Shown: one piece after another, positions 25,284-34,613 of the stretch | Layout of the letters: every line of letters starts with the position of its first letter | Position numbering within the stretch: the stretch's first letter is position 1 | Assembly: GCF_902168435.1 (NCBI RefSeq) | Contig: NZ_LR656167.1 | Span: forward strand, 62,001 to 126,000 | Source of the DNA: Bacillus marasmi | GTDB lineage: Bacteria > Bacillota > Bacilli > Bacillales > Cytobacillaceae | Direction of reading: 5' to 3' | Length of the DNA: 64,000 nucleotides | Program-made: the position numbers and the translations under genes | Notes under the pieces: generated by a model | Told to the model about the DNA's origin: nothing | What the model saw: the letters and a program-made list of their open reading frames with translations, nothing else | Database searches by the model: none

Positions 25284-26537
25284 TTACCTCGATTCGTATG
25301 CTTTACTCGGTTCTTTATGGAGACCAAAGCGAGATATATTAGTTTGAACCTGTAATCTAATGTGTAAATTCTTTAGTCCGTCTTTTCGCCAGTTAGGCGC
25401 AATTTTATCCCATTCCCTTGGGTTTTTTCGATAAATTGCCTCTCCAAAGGAAAATACATCTGTCTGCCATTGTTTTTGGGCCTTTGTTAGGATAGTTTTA
25501 ACTTCCTTAGTAACGAATTTTTCGAGTTGTTGATTTAACTCATCAATGTTTTCACTATCGAGCTTCATATTTGGACAGTTAACCTCATTAATGTCAGCCT
25601 TTACGTTTATTTTTAAGGTTAGCTTATCCGCAGGATTGGTCGGATCCGGAATACGTTGTGATTTTGTATCACGGATAATGATACTGACATTTTCATTGGG
25701 GTTAGTGCCGCAATTTAACACGATGATATCGTTTTTTACATTTCCACGAACCCATAACAATCCACGTGTTTCGCTTTCATTTAAAAAACCATATAATTTC
25801 CCATGTTTGAAAACCGCGGTTCCACCTAAACTAGCTACAGAAACTTTATCTTTTAATTCTTTATTAAGAGTATGATTCTCGCCATTTGCAGCAATTCCGA
25901 TATTTTTGGCTGTCGAGAGAACACCGGTAACTGGGTCGGTAGTGTTACTCGTAAAGGACTTCATGAACTGGCTTAAATCAGATATCATATTTGCACTGAT
26001 ATTCCGTCCTGCTTTTGTAAAATCGAGAATTTCAAGACCAAGTGTTGCATTAAATTCTGGGGCGGTTCTAATGATTTCGCTAACCTTTTCCTTCGTCACG
26101 ATTAATTTAATATTAGGCCGAAATCGAGTTTCACGCTGAAAATAGTCTAAGGTTGGTTGCATTCGCTTTTGCGCAACTTTTTGACTGATCAATAATATAT
26201 TCATATGTCCTAAATAGACTTTTTCAGGAATTGAGTTTGATAGCTGATACAAAGCTTTAGAAATCGATTTTCCAGTCGCTGTCTGGAATATAAAATTATT
26301 TTGATGATCATCACTCATTTTTTCTGTCATAGCAGGTGAGAATAGTGCTCCAGGTCTAACAATTGCAGCTGTTACTTCGTATTCGCCAGCCTCATTAATA
26401 TCAATTCCTAATACATTTGTAATGGCCATATTATGAACTTCAATTGAGCTCCAACAGCCAGACAAAAGTAAAATGAAGAAGAGTAAAGGGATGTAACAAA
26501 GTTTATGAATCATTTTCCCGGAAAAGAGATTGCTCAT
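25284..26537 (-). CDS. gerKC: Ger(x)C family germinant receptor lipoprotein
   Basis: C subunit, 417 aa, a lipoprotein of the spore inner membrane. Lipobox LLSGCW with the lipidated Cys at about 28, followed by the conserved SSIEVHNMAITNVLGID start of the mature domain and the family C-terminal domain (QKQWQTDVFSFGEAIYRKNPREWDKI). AAGGATG precedes ATG; overlaps the A subunit gene by 4 nt. Confidence 0.93.
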   Translation of the reverse strand: MSNLFSGKMIHKLCYIPLLFFILLLSGCWSSIEVHNMAITNVLGIDINEAGEYEVTAAIVRPGALFSPAMTEKMSDDHQNNFIFQTATGKSISKALYQLSNSIPEKVYLGHMNILLISQKVAQKRMQPTLDYFQRETRFRPNIKLIVTKEKVSEIIRTAPEFNATLGLEILDFTKAGRNISANMISDLSQFMKSFTSNTTDPVTGVLSTAKNIGIAANGENHTLNKELKDKVSVASLGGTAVFKHGKLYGFLNESETRGLLWVRGNVKNDIIVLNCGTNPNENVSIIIRDTKSQRIPDPTNPADKLTLKINVKADINEVNCPNMKLDSENIDELNQQLEKFVTKEVKTILTKAQKQWQTDVFSFGEAIYRKNPREWDKIAPNWRKDGLKNLHIRLQVQTNISRFGLHKEPSKAYESR

Positions 26538-28078
26538 ATTTCATCCTTCTCCTTTTTAAATGAAGGTGCCTCTGTATCTGAACTAGATTTTGTTCCAAAT
26601 CCAATTGGCCTCGAATCCATTGCCCACCATGGTGCCCGTACGAACACATCCTTCCATCTTTCCATTCGTGCCGGTGAAACAGGAAAGAAGTACGGGGTGC
26701 CAAACGAGCGGATACTGACTAAATATGTTAATCCAAACATGAGTCCTACAATTATCCCCATAAATCCAAATAGACCAGCTAACAGAAGCAATGGCAAACC
26801 AGAAAAGCGGATAGTTTGATGAAACACATAATTAGGCAAAATAAATGATGTAAGTGCAGTCACGGAAACAACTATCGCAAGTATTGGTCCCACAATACCT
26901 GCTTGAACAGCTGCTTGACCAATTAGAACCAGTCCTAAAATCGTAACGATAGGCCCGCCAAAGGGTTTTGGCATTCTAAGACCTGCTTCCCGAAGTAATT
27001 CAAAAGTAAGATACATAAAAAGTGCTTCAAGTAGTACAGGGTAGGGAAGAGCCTCGCGATTGGCAGCAATTCTAATGATAAAGGGACTTTGGAGTAAATC
27101 TTGATGGAAAGAAACAAGCGCAACATAAAAGGCTGGAAGTATGAGTGTGACAAACAGACCGAGAAACCGAATCCACCGAATAATGGTTGCCGCAAATGCT
27201 CCGTCATAATAATCCTCACTAGAATGAAGGAATTCCACAAAGAGAGCTGGAACTGTAAGGGCAAATGGAGAACCATCAACAAGTATGGCAACCTTTCCAT
27301 CTAACAGACTTCCGCAAACGTGATCAGGACGTTCAGTACTATAAACGGTTGGAACAGGTGACCTTGGCTGATCTTTTATCATAGATTCCACATAATGACT
27401 GTCAAGAATACTATCAGTTTGGATTTGTGATAAACGATGATGAACCTCTTCGACTACTTCGTGACTTGCTTTTCCGTGAATGTAAATTACGCTAATCTTT
27501 GTTTTCGATTGTTTTCCTATAGTTGAATTTTCAACTTTTAAAGCTGATGTTTTTAGTTTTTTTCGAATCATCATCACATTTTTTTGAAGGTCCTCGACAA
27601 ACCCCTCTTTAGGACCTCGGACAGTTTGCTCAGTTTCAGGAGTGCTAATATGTCTGCCTAAATCGGCCTTTGTATTAAAGATAAATGCAGATTCTACTTC
27701 GTTGACCATTAACACAGCATTTCCTTCTAATAGGTGTTCAGAAACAGTCTCAAGCGAGTTGACCTCCATTAAAAGACTATAAGCAAATCTCTGGTAAATA
27801 AATTTGGAAATGTCGCCTTGACTAGAGATTGCATCGTTGCCAAGTGCTAGCTTTGTTTCAATTCTTTGCATTGCTTCACGACTAACCATATCGTTTAGAT
27901 AAATTAAGCAACACGAAAAGTGGTTTATATTTGTAGAATGAGATATCAAATCATTACATAAATCAAACATTCCATGCAAACTATCGAGGTTTTCTTGCAA
28001 ATCTGCTGACAAATGCTTGGAGATTTTTCGTTTTACTAATTGCCTTTGTGTTCCGTGTGAAGGATCATGACCTGCCAT
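26534..28078 (-). CDS. gerKA: Spore germination protein GerKA/GerAA family
   Basis: A subunit of the germinant receptor, 514 aa. N-terminal soluble domains about 1-270; TMs about 280-300, 345-365, 375-440. Conserved family segments: VESMIKDQPRSPVPTVYSTERPD, GKVAILVDGSPFALTVPALF, REAGLRMPKPFGGPI. AGGAGGTG lies 7 nt before ATG. First gene of the operon; a forespore (sigma-G) promoter is expected upstream in 28079-28200, but I could not assign one with confidence. Confidence 0.94.
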   Translation of the reverse strand: MAGHDPSHGTQRQLVKRKISKHLSADLQENLDSLHGMFDLCNDLISHSTNINHFSCCLIYLNDMVSREAMQRIETKLALGNDAISSQGDISKFIYQRFAYSLLMEVNSLETVSEHLLEGNAVLMVNEVESAFIFNTKADLGRHISTPETEQTVRGPKEGFVEDLQKNVMMIRKKLKTSALKVENSTIGKQSKTKISVIYIHGKASHEVVEEVHHRLSQIQTDSILDSHYVESMIKDQPRSPVPTVYSTERPDHVCGSLLDGKVAILVDGSPFALTVPALFVEFLHSSEDYYDGAFAATIIRWIRFLGLFVTLILPAFYVALVSFHQDLLQSPFIIRIAANREALPYPVLLEALFMYLTFELLREAGLRMPKPFGGPIVTILGLVLIGQAAVQAGIVGPILAIVVSVTALTSFILPNYVFHQTIRFSGLPLLLLAGLFGFMGIIVGLMFGLTYLVSIRSFGTPYFFPVSPARMERWKDVFVRAPWWAMDSRPIGFGTKSSSDTEAPSFKKEKDEI

Positions 28079-28262
28079 TTCTTAACACCTCCTAACCGTT
28101 AAGTTTTCCTAGTAATGCTTGAAATATTACACTCTGGTAAAAAGTAATAAAAAGAATTTGTAAAGAAAAAGATAACAAGAGTAGCGTTAGAAATAATATA
28201 ATTGTTTTGGTTGCGTATTTTAGTAACTAAATCTAACTTAGAAATTTCATTGGAGTGATTGG

Positions 28263-29255
28263 ATGAAAGCTGTTGTGCACGCAGGAAAAACTGGATTAGA
28301 AGGGCTTACATACCGAGAATTTGAAGAAATTGAGCCAAAAGCTGGCGAAGTAAGAGTCAAGCTTAAAACAGCTGGCCTGAATCACCGCGATTTATTTTCG
28401 CTAGTGCGTCATCAGCCAAATGACCCTCCGTTAATATTAGGTTCGGATGGGGCAGGAATTGTTGATGCTGTTGGAGATGGTGTTGAAGGCATAAAGGTTG
28501 GTGATGAGGTGATCATTAACCCAAGCTTAGGATGGAAAGAAAATAGTGATGCTCCACCCCCAGGATTTGAAATTTTAGGATTGCCATTTCACGGTACCTT
28601 TGCTGAGAAGGTTGTTGTCCCTGCTGAAAATGCTGTTAAAAAACCAGCTTATTTAACTTGGGAAGAAGCAGGAGTACTTTCTCTGGCTGCTTTAACCGCC
28701 TACCGCGCCTTATTTACACGTGGGAAAATAAAAGCTGGCATGAATGTATTAATACCAGGGATTGGTGGCGGCGTAGCTACATTGTTGATGCAGTTTGCAA
28801 AAGCAGTTGGCGCAACGGTCTACGTAACGTCTCGTTCGAAGGACAAGTGTGAGAAGGCACTTGAGCTTGGAGCGGATAAAGCGTTTGATAGTAATGGGGA
28901 TTGGAATGAAGCACTTGAAGGTGTGAAAATGGACCTAATCATCGATTGCGTTGGTCCCGCAACGTTTAATCAATCTTTAGCACAGCTCCGCCAAGGAGGC
29001 ACGATTGTTACATTTGGTTCATCAACTGGTGATGAGGTACAGATCAATTTACGAAGTTTCTTTTATGGGCAATTTAATTTCTACGGTTCAACAATGGGCA
29101 GTGGTGAGGAGTATATTGAAATGCTTCAGTTTATCGAAAAACACCAAATACGTCCAGTAATCGATCAAATGTATCCATTGGAGCAATTTGACCAAGCTTT
29201 TGACCGTTTAGAAAAAGCGGAGCAACTCGGAAAACTTGGATTTTTGATTGGATAG
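28263..29255 (+). CDS. Zinc-independent MDR oxidoreductase (quinone reductase/YogA-like)
   Basis: Medium-chain dehydrogenase/reductase, 330 aa, NAD(P)H-dependent. GroES-like N-terminal domain about 1-125, Rossmann domain about 125-290 with GIGGGVATLLMQFAKAVGA. The catalytic zinc ligands of classical alcohol dehydrogenases are absent (GLNHRDLF and GSDGAG in their places), so a quinone or enone reductase is more likely than an alcohol dehydrogenase. Divergent from the germination operon; monocistronic. Confidence 0.88.
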   Translation: MKAVVHAGKTGLEGLTYREFEEIEPKAGEVRVKLKTAGLNHRDLFSLVRHQPNDPPLILGSDGAGIVDAVGDGVEGIKVGDEVIINPSLGWKENSDAPPPGFEILGLPFHGTFAEKVVVPAENAVKKPAYLTWEEAGVLSLAALTAYRALFTRGKIKAGMNVLIPGIGGGVATLLMQFAKAVGATVYVTSRSKDKCEKALELGADKAFDSNGDWNEALEGVKMDLIIDCVGPATFNQSLAQLRQGGTIVTFGSSTGDEVQINLRSFFYGQFNFYGSTMGSGEEYIEMLQFIEKHQIRPVIDQMYPLEQFDQAFDRLEKAEQLGKLGFLIG

Positions 29256-29279
29256 ATTGTATACAATTAATACAAGAAA

Positions 29280-29317
29280 GGCATCGACAATTATTATTTG
29301 CCGATGCCTGTTTTTAT
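29280..29317. terminator. Terminator between oxidoreductase and methyltransferase genes
   Basis: GGCATCG/CGATGCC stem (29280-29286 with 29302-29308), followed by TGTTTTTATTT. The T tract runs into the stop codon of the convergent methyltransferase gene. Confidence 0.8.
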
Positions 29318-30192
29318 TTAGAAGTTTTTTTGCCTATTAAGATTTCTAAATCAACGGTAATCTCGTAAATATTTTTTGCTAAAAACGCTTGAACTTCCTC
29401 ATCGGTTCTATCCCATGTTAAAGGTGTCATTCGAATCAACGATTCCAGTGAAGTCTTGTCTAGGTTCACAGAATAGGTTAGCCTTAATGAATCTAGCAAT
29501 TGAAATCTTTCGTTGAAGCGGTCGATGGTATCTGAGTTTGAATAGGTTTTTTTATCAGTTTCATGATAGAAGGCTTGCCTTAACTCTTTTAGATAGCTGC
29601 TTTGAGGAACAACTTTAATGAGCAATCCGTCTTTTTTTAATAGCCGATTAAATTCAGCATAGTTTGAAGGGGATAAAATATTAAGGATAACGTCAAATTG
29701 ATGCTCTTGAAATGGTGTATTAGCTAAGTCGGCAACAGTCCAAATCTTCTCTGCATGATTTTTGGCAGCTGCGATGATTCCTTCCTTGGCAATATCAATG
29801 CCAACACCAATTGCTGTTGTAGAGACTCCCTCACAAATGCTTGAAAGGTGCGTACCTTCTCCACAGCCTGTATCGAGTATCATTACTTTATGATCAAATC
29901 CGTCCCGATTAATAATGTTTTCGATTGATTCGATTAATGGATTGAAAAAACCCTCCTCAGCCATTAGTCTTCTTCGGGCTTCGAAAAGCTGTTTATCATA
30001 CTTCGTCTTAATTTGATGGGTTGTCAAATTAAGATAACCTTGCTTTGTAAAATCAAACGTGTGCTTGTTTTGGCAAATTAAACTCTTTAACTCTACGACA
30101 TCCATGGTACAACCACAGACAGGACATTTGAAAATTCCAGCGAAATTCTTAACGAATTGAGCGCTGCTCATTCTCTTATTTTGGGCAGACAA
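29314..30192 (-). CDS. RlmA-type 23S rRNA (guanine-N1) methyltransferase
   Basis: SAM-dependent methyltransferase, 292 aa. N-terminal zinc finger at about 20-45 (CPVCGCTMD ... CQNKHTFD), then FTKQGYLNLT, SAM motif I MILDTGCGEGTHLS, and LNILSPSNYAEFNRLLKKDG, the RlmA/TlrB-type layout. Start assigned to TTG 30190-30192 because GAGGTG ends 6 nt upstream; the in-frame GTG at 30199-30201 is part of that ribosome site. Whether it modifies G745 or G748 cannot be told here. Confidence 0.87.
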   Translation of the reverse strand: MSAQNKRMSSAQFVKNFAGIFKCPVCGCTMDVVELKSLICQNKHTFDFTKQGYLNLTTHQIKTKYDKQLFEARRRLMAEEGFFNPLIESIENIINRDGFDHKVMILDTGCGEGTHLSSICEGVSTTAIGVGIDIAKEGIIAAAKNHAEKIWTVADLANTPFQEHQFDVILNILSPSNYAEFNRLLKKDGLLIKVVPQSSYLKELRQAFYHETDKKTYSNSDTIDRFNERFQLLDSLRLTYSVNLDKTSLESLIRMTPLTWDRTDEEVQAFLAKNIYEITVDLEILIGKKTSK

Positions 30193-30405
30193 TATAGACA
30201 CCTCTTTATTGTATTACGTTGTATTTGAATTTTCTTGGACTGGATATTTGATAATTTCATTATTTTATCATAAACAATGGTTGGATTCTTCTTTCATTAC
30301 TGTAAATCCAGGAATAAGTCGTGTGATTTGATTAAATATATTGGACGGGTTAAATTTTAAGTTAAGCAATATAGTTATAGTTGATTGAAAGAAAGGAGCG
30401 ATTTT

Positions 30406-30972
30406 ATGTCGTTAACGACTTGGTTTGAAAAGGGAATGACTTTTGATGAGTATCGTGCTGGTATGAAAGTGAATGTAAAGCAGCTTAATCATGTTTATGA
30501 GGAATTAAGATTTTTACATAATGATTTAGATTTCTTTCATGATTTGGCCAAACGGAATTGGAGAGGTGTTGTCCTAACAGCAGATTGGTGTGGGGATGCA
30601 GCACTTAATGTTCCTGTTATTCAAAGGATTGCAGAGGAAGGAAAAATAGAGCTACGCTATCTAATTCGTGATGAGAATTTAGAGTTAATGGATCAATATT
30701 TAACAAATGGGACATCTAGAGCTATTCCTATTTTTATTTTCATCGATGAGAGTGGAGCGGAAGTAGCGGTTTGGGGACCACGGGCAAATGAGGTTCAGGA
30801 TTTAGTAATGGCTTTAAGAGCTGAGCTTCCTCCGTCAGAAGCACCCGATTTTGAAGAGAAGCAAAAAAATATGTATCGTGATTTTAGAAATAAGGTAACT
30901 TCTGACCCCGAAATCTGGAGAAATGTTATCGACAGTGTCAAAGCGTGTTTTGTTAAGGGAGTTGAGAAATAA
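30406..30972 (+). CDS. Thioredoxin-like protein with a single active-site cysteine
   Basis: 188-aa cytosolic protein of the thioredoxin superfamily. The CxxC region reads ADWCGDA (Cys near residue 60), so only the first cysteine of the usual CGPC is kept. A cis-proline motif RAIPIFIF follows. The family is widespread in Bacillus and uncharacterised; thiol bacillithiolation or peroxide roles are guesses. ATG 30406 follows AAAGGAGCG; an ATG seven codons upstream precedes that site. Confidence 0.85.
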   Translation: MSLTTWFEKGMTFDEYRAGMKVNVKQLNHVYEELRFLHNDLDFFHDLAKRNWRGVVLTADWCGDAALNVPVIQRIAEEGKIELRYLIRDENLELMDQYLTNGTSRAIPIFIFIDESGAEVAVWGPRANEVQDLVMALRAELPPSEAPDFEEKQKNMYRDFRNKVTSDPEIWRNVIDSVKACFVKGVEK

Positions 30973-30980
30973 AGCAATTC

Positions 30981-31033
30981 TTTCACACACTAAAGCAATG
31001 GGGGACTGTCCCCCATTGCTTTAGTGTGTGAAA
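30981..31033. repeat. 53-bp perfect palindrome with GGGGGACTGTCCCCC core
   Basis: 26-bp arms around a single central T at 31007. Core GGGGGACTGTCCCCC with outer arms TTTCACACACTAAAGCAAT. It covers the last codons and stop (31021-31023) of the minus-strand gene and could act as terminator for both convergent genes. Confidence 0.9.
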
Positions 31034-32268
31034 ATGGCGTAGTGGCCGATGTTGTTTAGCCAGAGCTTGGCGTTTTGTCCGTCAGGTTTTGCAATCCAGA
31101 GGTCACCTTTAAATGCGGACTCTTTTCTCCTGAGCCAGGTGATTTGGTTTGTTGCAGGTACATATCTAGGTTGAACATCTTCAAAGCCTTTAACTGGTTT
31201 TGAGATTCGTTTTTGCTTTCCATCACTAATACTTATCGAGTATAACGATGCATTTGGTCGTTTTTTCGGATCATTCGACCATTCTGCCTCCTTCACTCGA
31301 GAAACGACAACCCCAACATCACCAACCCATGTAAAACCCATTTCAGCATAATCAGGTGGTGTCAGTTCAATTGTTTTTAGTGCAGGAAGCTCAGTCACTT
31401 TCAAATCTTTATTTTTAAATCCAAATACGATTCTTCCGCCACCAGCGATATATCCTAGTAAATTTTTCGAAACGGCCCATTGCGGTTCGTCTAGATGTAG
31501 AATGATTTCATCGAGTACTTCAAAATATTTTCCATCAGATGACAGTAGACAAAGCATATTGCTATCCATTGACATGGATGCCGTCGGGCTTACAATAAAG
31601 GATAACCATTTTTCATCTGGGGAAAAAGCAAACGAACCAACATTAATTGATAATACATTTGCATCCTTTTTAGAAAGTTCTTTAGGAATGATAAAAAAGC
31701 GTTGTCCGCTCATTAGGTTTGTACTTTTGAGGATCTTTGGAACAGCCACCTTATACAGAATTGGATTCGTCCAGCCATCAGGGCGCAAGGTGGCACCTGA
31801 AGAAACAATAAACGACTTTCCGTCAGGGAACCAATTGTAGTCGTCGACCCCTAAAGAGATATTATAAAATTGATCCAAATCAGAAATGTTTAAAACGCCT
31901 CTGTCAGTAAATGCAACGATATTTTGATTTGGAGACCATTTAGGGTTCCTTCCATTATAAAATATTTTCCTATGTTGTTTAGTCTCGATGCTATATACCC
32001 AAAGTTCATTTTGTGGTTCTATGTTCGAGTTTGGTGTTCCGTTCAATTTTTTCTGATATAAGAGCCATTTCCCATCATGGGACCATTGGGGAGGATATGG
32101 GAATACAGCTAATTCTGTTGTGATTTTTTCCTGCGTCCCATTGACTTCAATCCAAAGAAAGCCGTCTTTTTCAAATGCTATTTGAAGTGGAGCATTAGAC
32201 GCTTGTACTGTTGATGCAAACCAAAAGTCCATTGTAAATATGAGGAAAAAAATTAAATGCTTTTTCAT
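31021..32268 (-). CDS. Secreted TolB-like beta-propeller protein
   Basis: 415-aa exported protein. Signal peptide about 1-23 (MKKHLIFFLIFTMDFWFASTVQA), then WD40-like/TolB propeller repeats with recurrent PQWSHDGKWLLY, PKWSPNQNIVAFTD, NWFPDGKSFIVSS and FSPDEKWLSFIV blades. No lipobox and no catalytic domain seen. Function unknown; the family is common in sporulating Bacillaceae. Its C-terminal codons lie inside the palindromic repeat. Confidence 0.85.
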   Translation of the reverse strand: MKKHLIFFLIFTMDFWFASTVQASNAPLQIAFEKDGFLWIEVNGTQEKITTELAVFPYPPQWSHDGKWLLYQKKLNGTPNSNIEPQNELWVYSIETKQHRKIFYNGRNPKWSPNQNIVAFTDRGVLNISDLDQFYNISLGVDDYNWFPDGKSFIVSSGATLRPDGWTNPILYKVAVPKILKSTNLMSGQRFFIIPKELSKKDANVLSINVGSFAFSPDEKWLSFIVSPTASMSMDSNMLCLLSSDGKYFEVLDEIILHLDEPQWAVSKNLLGYIAGGGRIVFGFKNKDLKVTELPALKTIELTPPDYAEMGFTWVGDVGVVVSRVKEAEWSNDPKKRPNASLYSISISDGKQKRISKPVKGFEDVQPRYVPATNQITWLRRKESAFKGDLWIAKPDGQNAKLWLNNIGHYAIFTH

Positions 32269-32454
32269 TAGTCACTCAACTCTTTCATCAGTTTCTATTA
32301 GCTTTTTCTTTTACTAGAAGGAAAATACGGAGACATGGTCGTTTTACAAATAGGGTTTGTTTGAAATGAAGGGATTTTGGAAAAAGATGAAGAAATGAAT
32401 AGAGCAAGTTATTAATAATTATTACTCTCACATTACGGAAGAAGGTGTTGCTAG

Positions 32455-33162
32455 GTGACTTTAGAAGAAATCATGACGAAGCTTGCAGAATTGGGTTCGG
32501 AGCAAACAAAAAATACGTTAATAAATCATGGTGCGAGAGAGCCGTTCTTTGGTGTGAAGATTGGCGATTTAAAAAAACTTGTGAAATATGTGAAAAAGGA
32601 CCATGGATTAGCGCTGGCATTATATGAAACTGGAAATTCTGATGCGATGTATTTGGCAGGGCTATCAATTAACCCTAAGCTGATGACGAAGGAAGATTTA
32701 CATAATTGGGTTCAAAAAGCGTATTGGTATCAGCCGGCTGAATATACTGTGGCAGGCGTTGCAGCTGAAAGTGACTATGCCCTTGAGTTGGCACGGGAGT
32801 GGATGAAATCAGACGAAGAAATGATTGCATGTTGCGGATGGAGTACGTATGCCAATTATCTTTCGATTACACCAGATGAAAATTTAGATTTAGAAGAGAT
32901 TAAGCATCTATTAGATGTCATCGCTGAAACCATTCATTCAGAAAAGAATCGCGTTCGATATAATATGAACACATTCGTCATTAGCGTTGGATCATTCGTT
33001 GTTCCACTGTATGAGGATGCGATGAGAGTTGCAGGTCAAATTGGCAAGGTCCAGGTCAATGTTGGTCAAACCGCATGTAAAGTGCCTATCGCGACTGATT
33101 ATATTAAAAAGGTAGAAGCGAAATCTAAGATTGGTTCAAAGAAAAAAACATGCATCTGCTAA
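32455..33162 (+). CDS. DNA alkylation repair family protein (AlkD-like)
   Basis: 235-aa all-helical protein resembling AlkD-type HEAT-repeat DNA glycosylases and the DNA_alkylation family (INHGAREPFFGVKIGDLKKLVK, AGLSINPKLMTKEDLHNWV, NMNTFVISVGSFVVPLYEDA). Catalytic residues of true alkylpurine glycosylases cannot be confirmed by eye, so repair activity is inferred. The C-terminus ends KKKTCIC, a cysteine-containing basic tail. GTG start 7 nt after AAGGTG. Monocistronic. Confidence 0.8.
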   Translation: MTLEEIMTKLAELGSEQTKNTLINHGAREPFFGVKIGDLKKLVKYVKKDHGLALALYETGNSDAMYLAGLSINPKLMTKEDLHNWVQKAYWYQPAEYTVAGVAAESDYALELAREWMKSDEEMIACCGWSTYANYLSITPDENLDLEEIKHLLDVIAETIHSEKNRVRYNMNTFVISVGSFVVPLYEDAMRVAGQIGKVQVNVGQTACKVPIATDYIKKVEAKSKIGSKKKTCIC

Positions 33163-33214
33163 AATGGCGTCAGTAAGGAATGTATTTGCATATTGATATC
33201 AGGAGATTACTCGA

Positions 33215-34567
33215 ATGGGGATATTGTATAAAAAAACTGTTAAACTCATTAAATTTAATCCTGCCCAAACCTTATCAATTGGATTTTTATGTCTAATTGC
33301 TCTTGGAACCTTGCTGTTGATGCTGCCTTTTGCGACAAAGGACCGTCATCATTTAGCATTTGTTGATGCTTTGTTCGAAGCTACAACCGCAGTCTGTGTG
33401 ACGGGTCTAGTAGTGGTTGATACGGAAACAACCTTTACGATTTTCGGTCAGATTGTGATGATGTTGTTAATCCAAGTGGGTGGGCTGGGCTTTATGACCT
33501 TTGGAATCCTTATTGCACTGTTCCTTGGGAAAAATATTGGTCTGCAAAGCAGATTGATGATTCAGGAATCTTTGAATCAGCTTTCCTTGGAGGGAATGGT
33601 TAGATTAGTTAAATTTGTTATTGGTTTCACCTTTTTAGTAGAGGGAGTAGGAGCAATTATATTGGCCATTCGCTGGGCAAGTGACTTTGGATGGCCAAAA
33701 GCCATATATTATGGTGTTTTTCATTCAATCTCAGCTTTTAATAATGCTGGGATTGATATCATGGGGGATTTCCGAAGTATGACTGACTATTCCTCAGATA
33801 TTACGATACTAACAACAGTAAGCTTACTGTTAATGATTGGTGGAATCGGGTATACAGTCATTTTAGATTGTCTTAGAAAAAAATCATTAAAAAAATTATC
33901 TTTACATTCAAAATTAGTCCTGATAATGACAATCATATTAGTTTTCTTTGGGACTAGCTTGATATTCATACTAGAATACAATAATCCCGGTACACTGGGA
34001 GGACTTTCGTTAAAAGATAAACTACTTAATGCCTATTTCCATGGTGTTGTCCCAAGAACAGCAGGTTTTAATAGTTTGGATATGGGGGAACTCACTTTAA
34101 GTTCCCAATTCGTTACGATACTACTCATGTTTATTGGTGGGGGGTCGGGAGGAACGGCTGGCGGAATTAAAGTGACAACATTTTTCATTATCTTCCTCGC
34201 GGTTTGGAGCTTAATCAGAGGTAGAGACGATGTCAATATTTTGGAAAAGCGGATTCCAAAGGAAATTATCTTTAGAGCATTTTCGATTACTGTATACTCA
34301 ACCGCTGTAGTGTTTTTTACGCTATTTATCTTAACGATAACAGAGAATGCTCCATTAAATGTCCTGCTGTTTGAGGTTGTTTCAGCCTTCGCAACGGTTG
34401 GGATGTCGTTAGGGATTACACCTGATCTTAGTATAATTGGGAAATTGGTTATAACTATTCTTATGTTTGTTGGTAGGGTTGGGCCGCTTACTATCGCGTT
34501 TGCCTTAGCTAAAGTAAATCAAAAACCACCATATAAATACGTAGAAGAAAAAATCATGATAGGTTAA
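33215..34567 (+). CDS. ktrD: Ktr system potassium uptake protein (KtrB/KtrD)
   Basis: Potassium translocating subunit of the TrkH/Ktr superfamily, 450 aa. The four pore-loop filter glycines are seen in order: AVCVTGLVV, SAFNNAGIDI, VPRTAGFNS and AFATVGMSL. A flexible gating-loop glycine stretch (GGGSGGTAGGIKVTT) is present. No KtrA/KtrC regulator gene is adjacent, which fits KtrD (its partner KtrC is encoded elsewhere in B. subtilis). The stop codon is the left edge of a 49-bp palindrome. Confidence 0.92.
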   Translation: MGILYKKTVKLIKFNPAQTLSIGFLCLIALGTLLLMLPFATKDRHHLAFVDALFEATTAVCVTGLVVVDTETTFTIFGQIVMMLLIQVGGLGFMTFGILIALFLGKNIGLQSRLMIQESLNQLSLEGMVRLVKFVIGFTFLVEGVGAIILAIRWASDFGWPKAIYYGVFHSISAFNNAGIDIMGDFRSMTDYSSDITILTTVSLLLMIGGIGYTVILDCLRKKSLKKLSLHSKLVLIMTIILVFFGTSLIFILEYNNPGTLGGLSLKDKLLNAYFHGVVPRTAGFNSLDMGELTLSSQFVTILLMFIGGGSGGTAGGIKVTTFFIIFLAVWSLIRGRDDVNILEKRIPKEIIFRAFSITVYSTAVVFFTLFILTITENAPLNVLLFEVVSAFATVGMSLGITPDLSIIGKLVITILMFVGRVGPLTIAFALAKVNQKPPYKYVEEKIMIG

Positions 34568-34613
34568 CGCGTTGAAGCGGTGGGGGACTGTCCCCCACCG
34601 CTTCAACGCGTTA
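34565..34613. repeat. 49-bp perfect palindrome spanning stop codon to stop codon
   Basis: 24-bp arms around T34589; core GTGGGGGACTGTCCCCCAC, outer arms TAACGCGTTGAAGCG. The left end is the ktrD TAA (34565-34567) and the right end is the complement of the brnQ TAA (34611-34613). Probably works as a bidirectional terminator although T tracts are lacking. Confidence 0.9.

Noticed and set aside
28079-28262. Sigma-G promoter for the gerK operon
   Set aside because: A forespore promoter is expected, but no -35/-10 pair with correct spacing could be picked with confidence.
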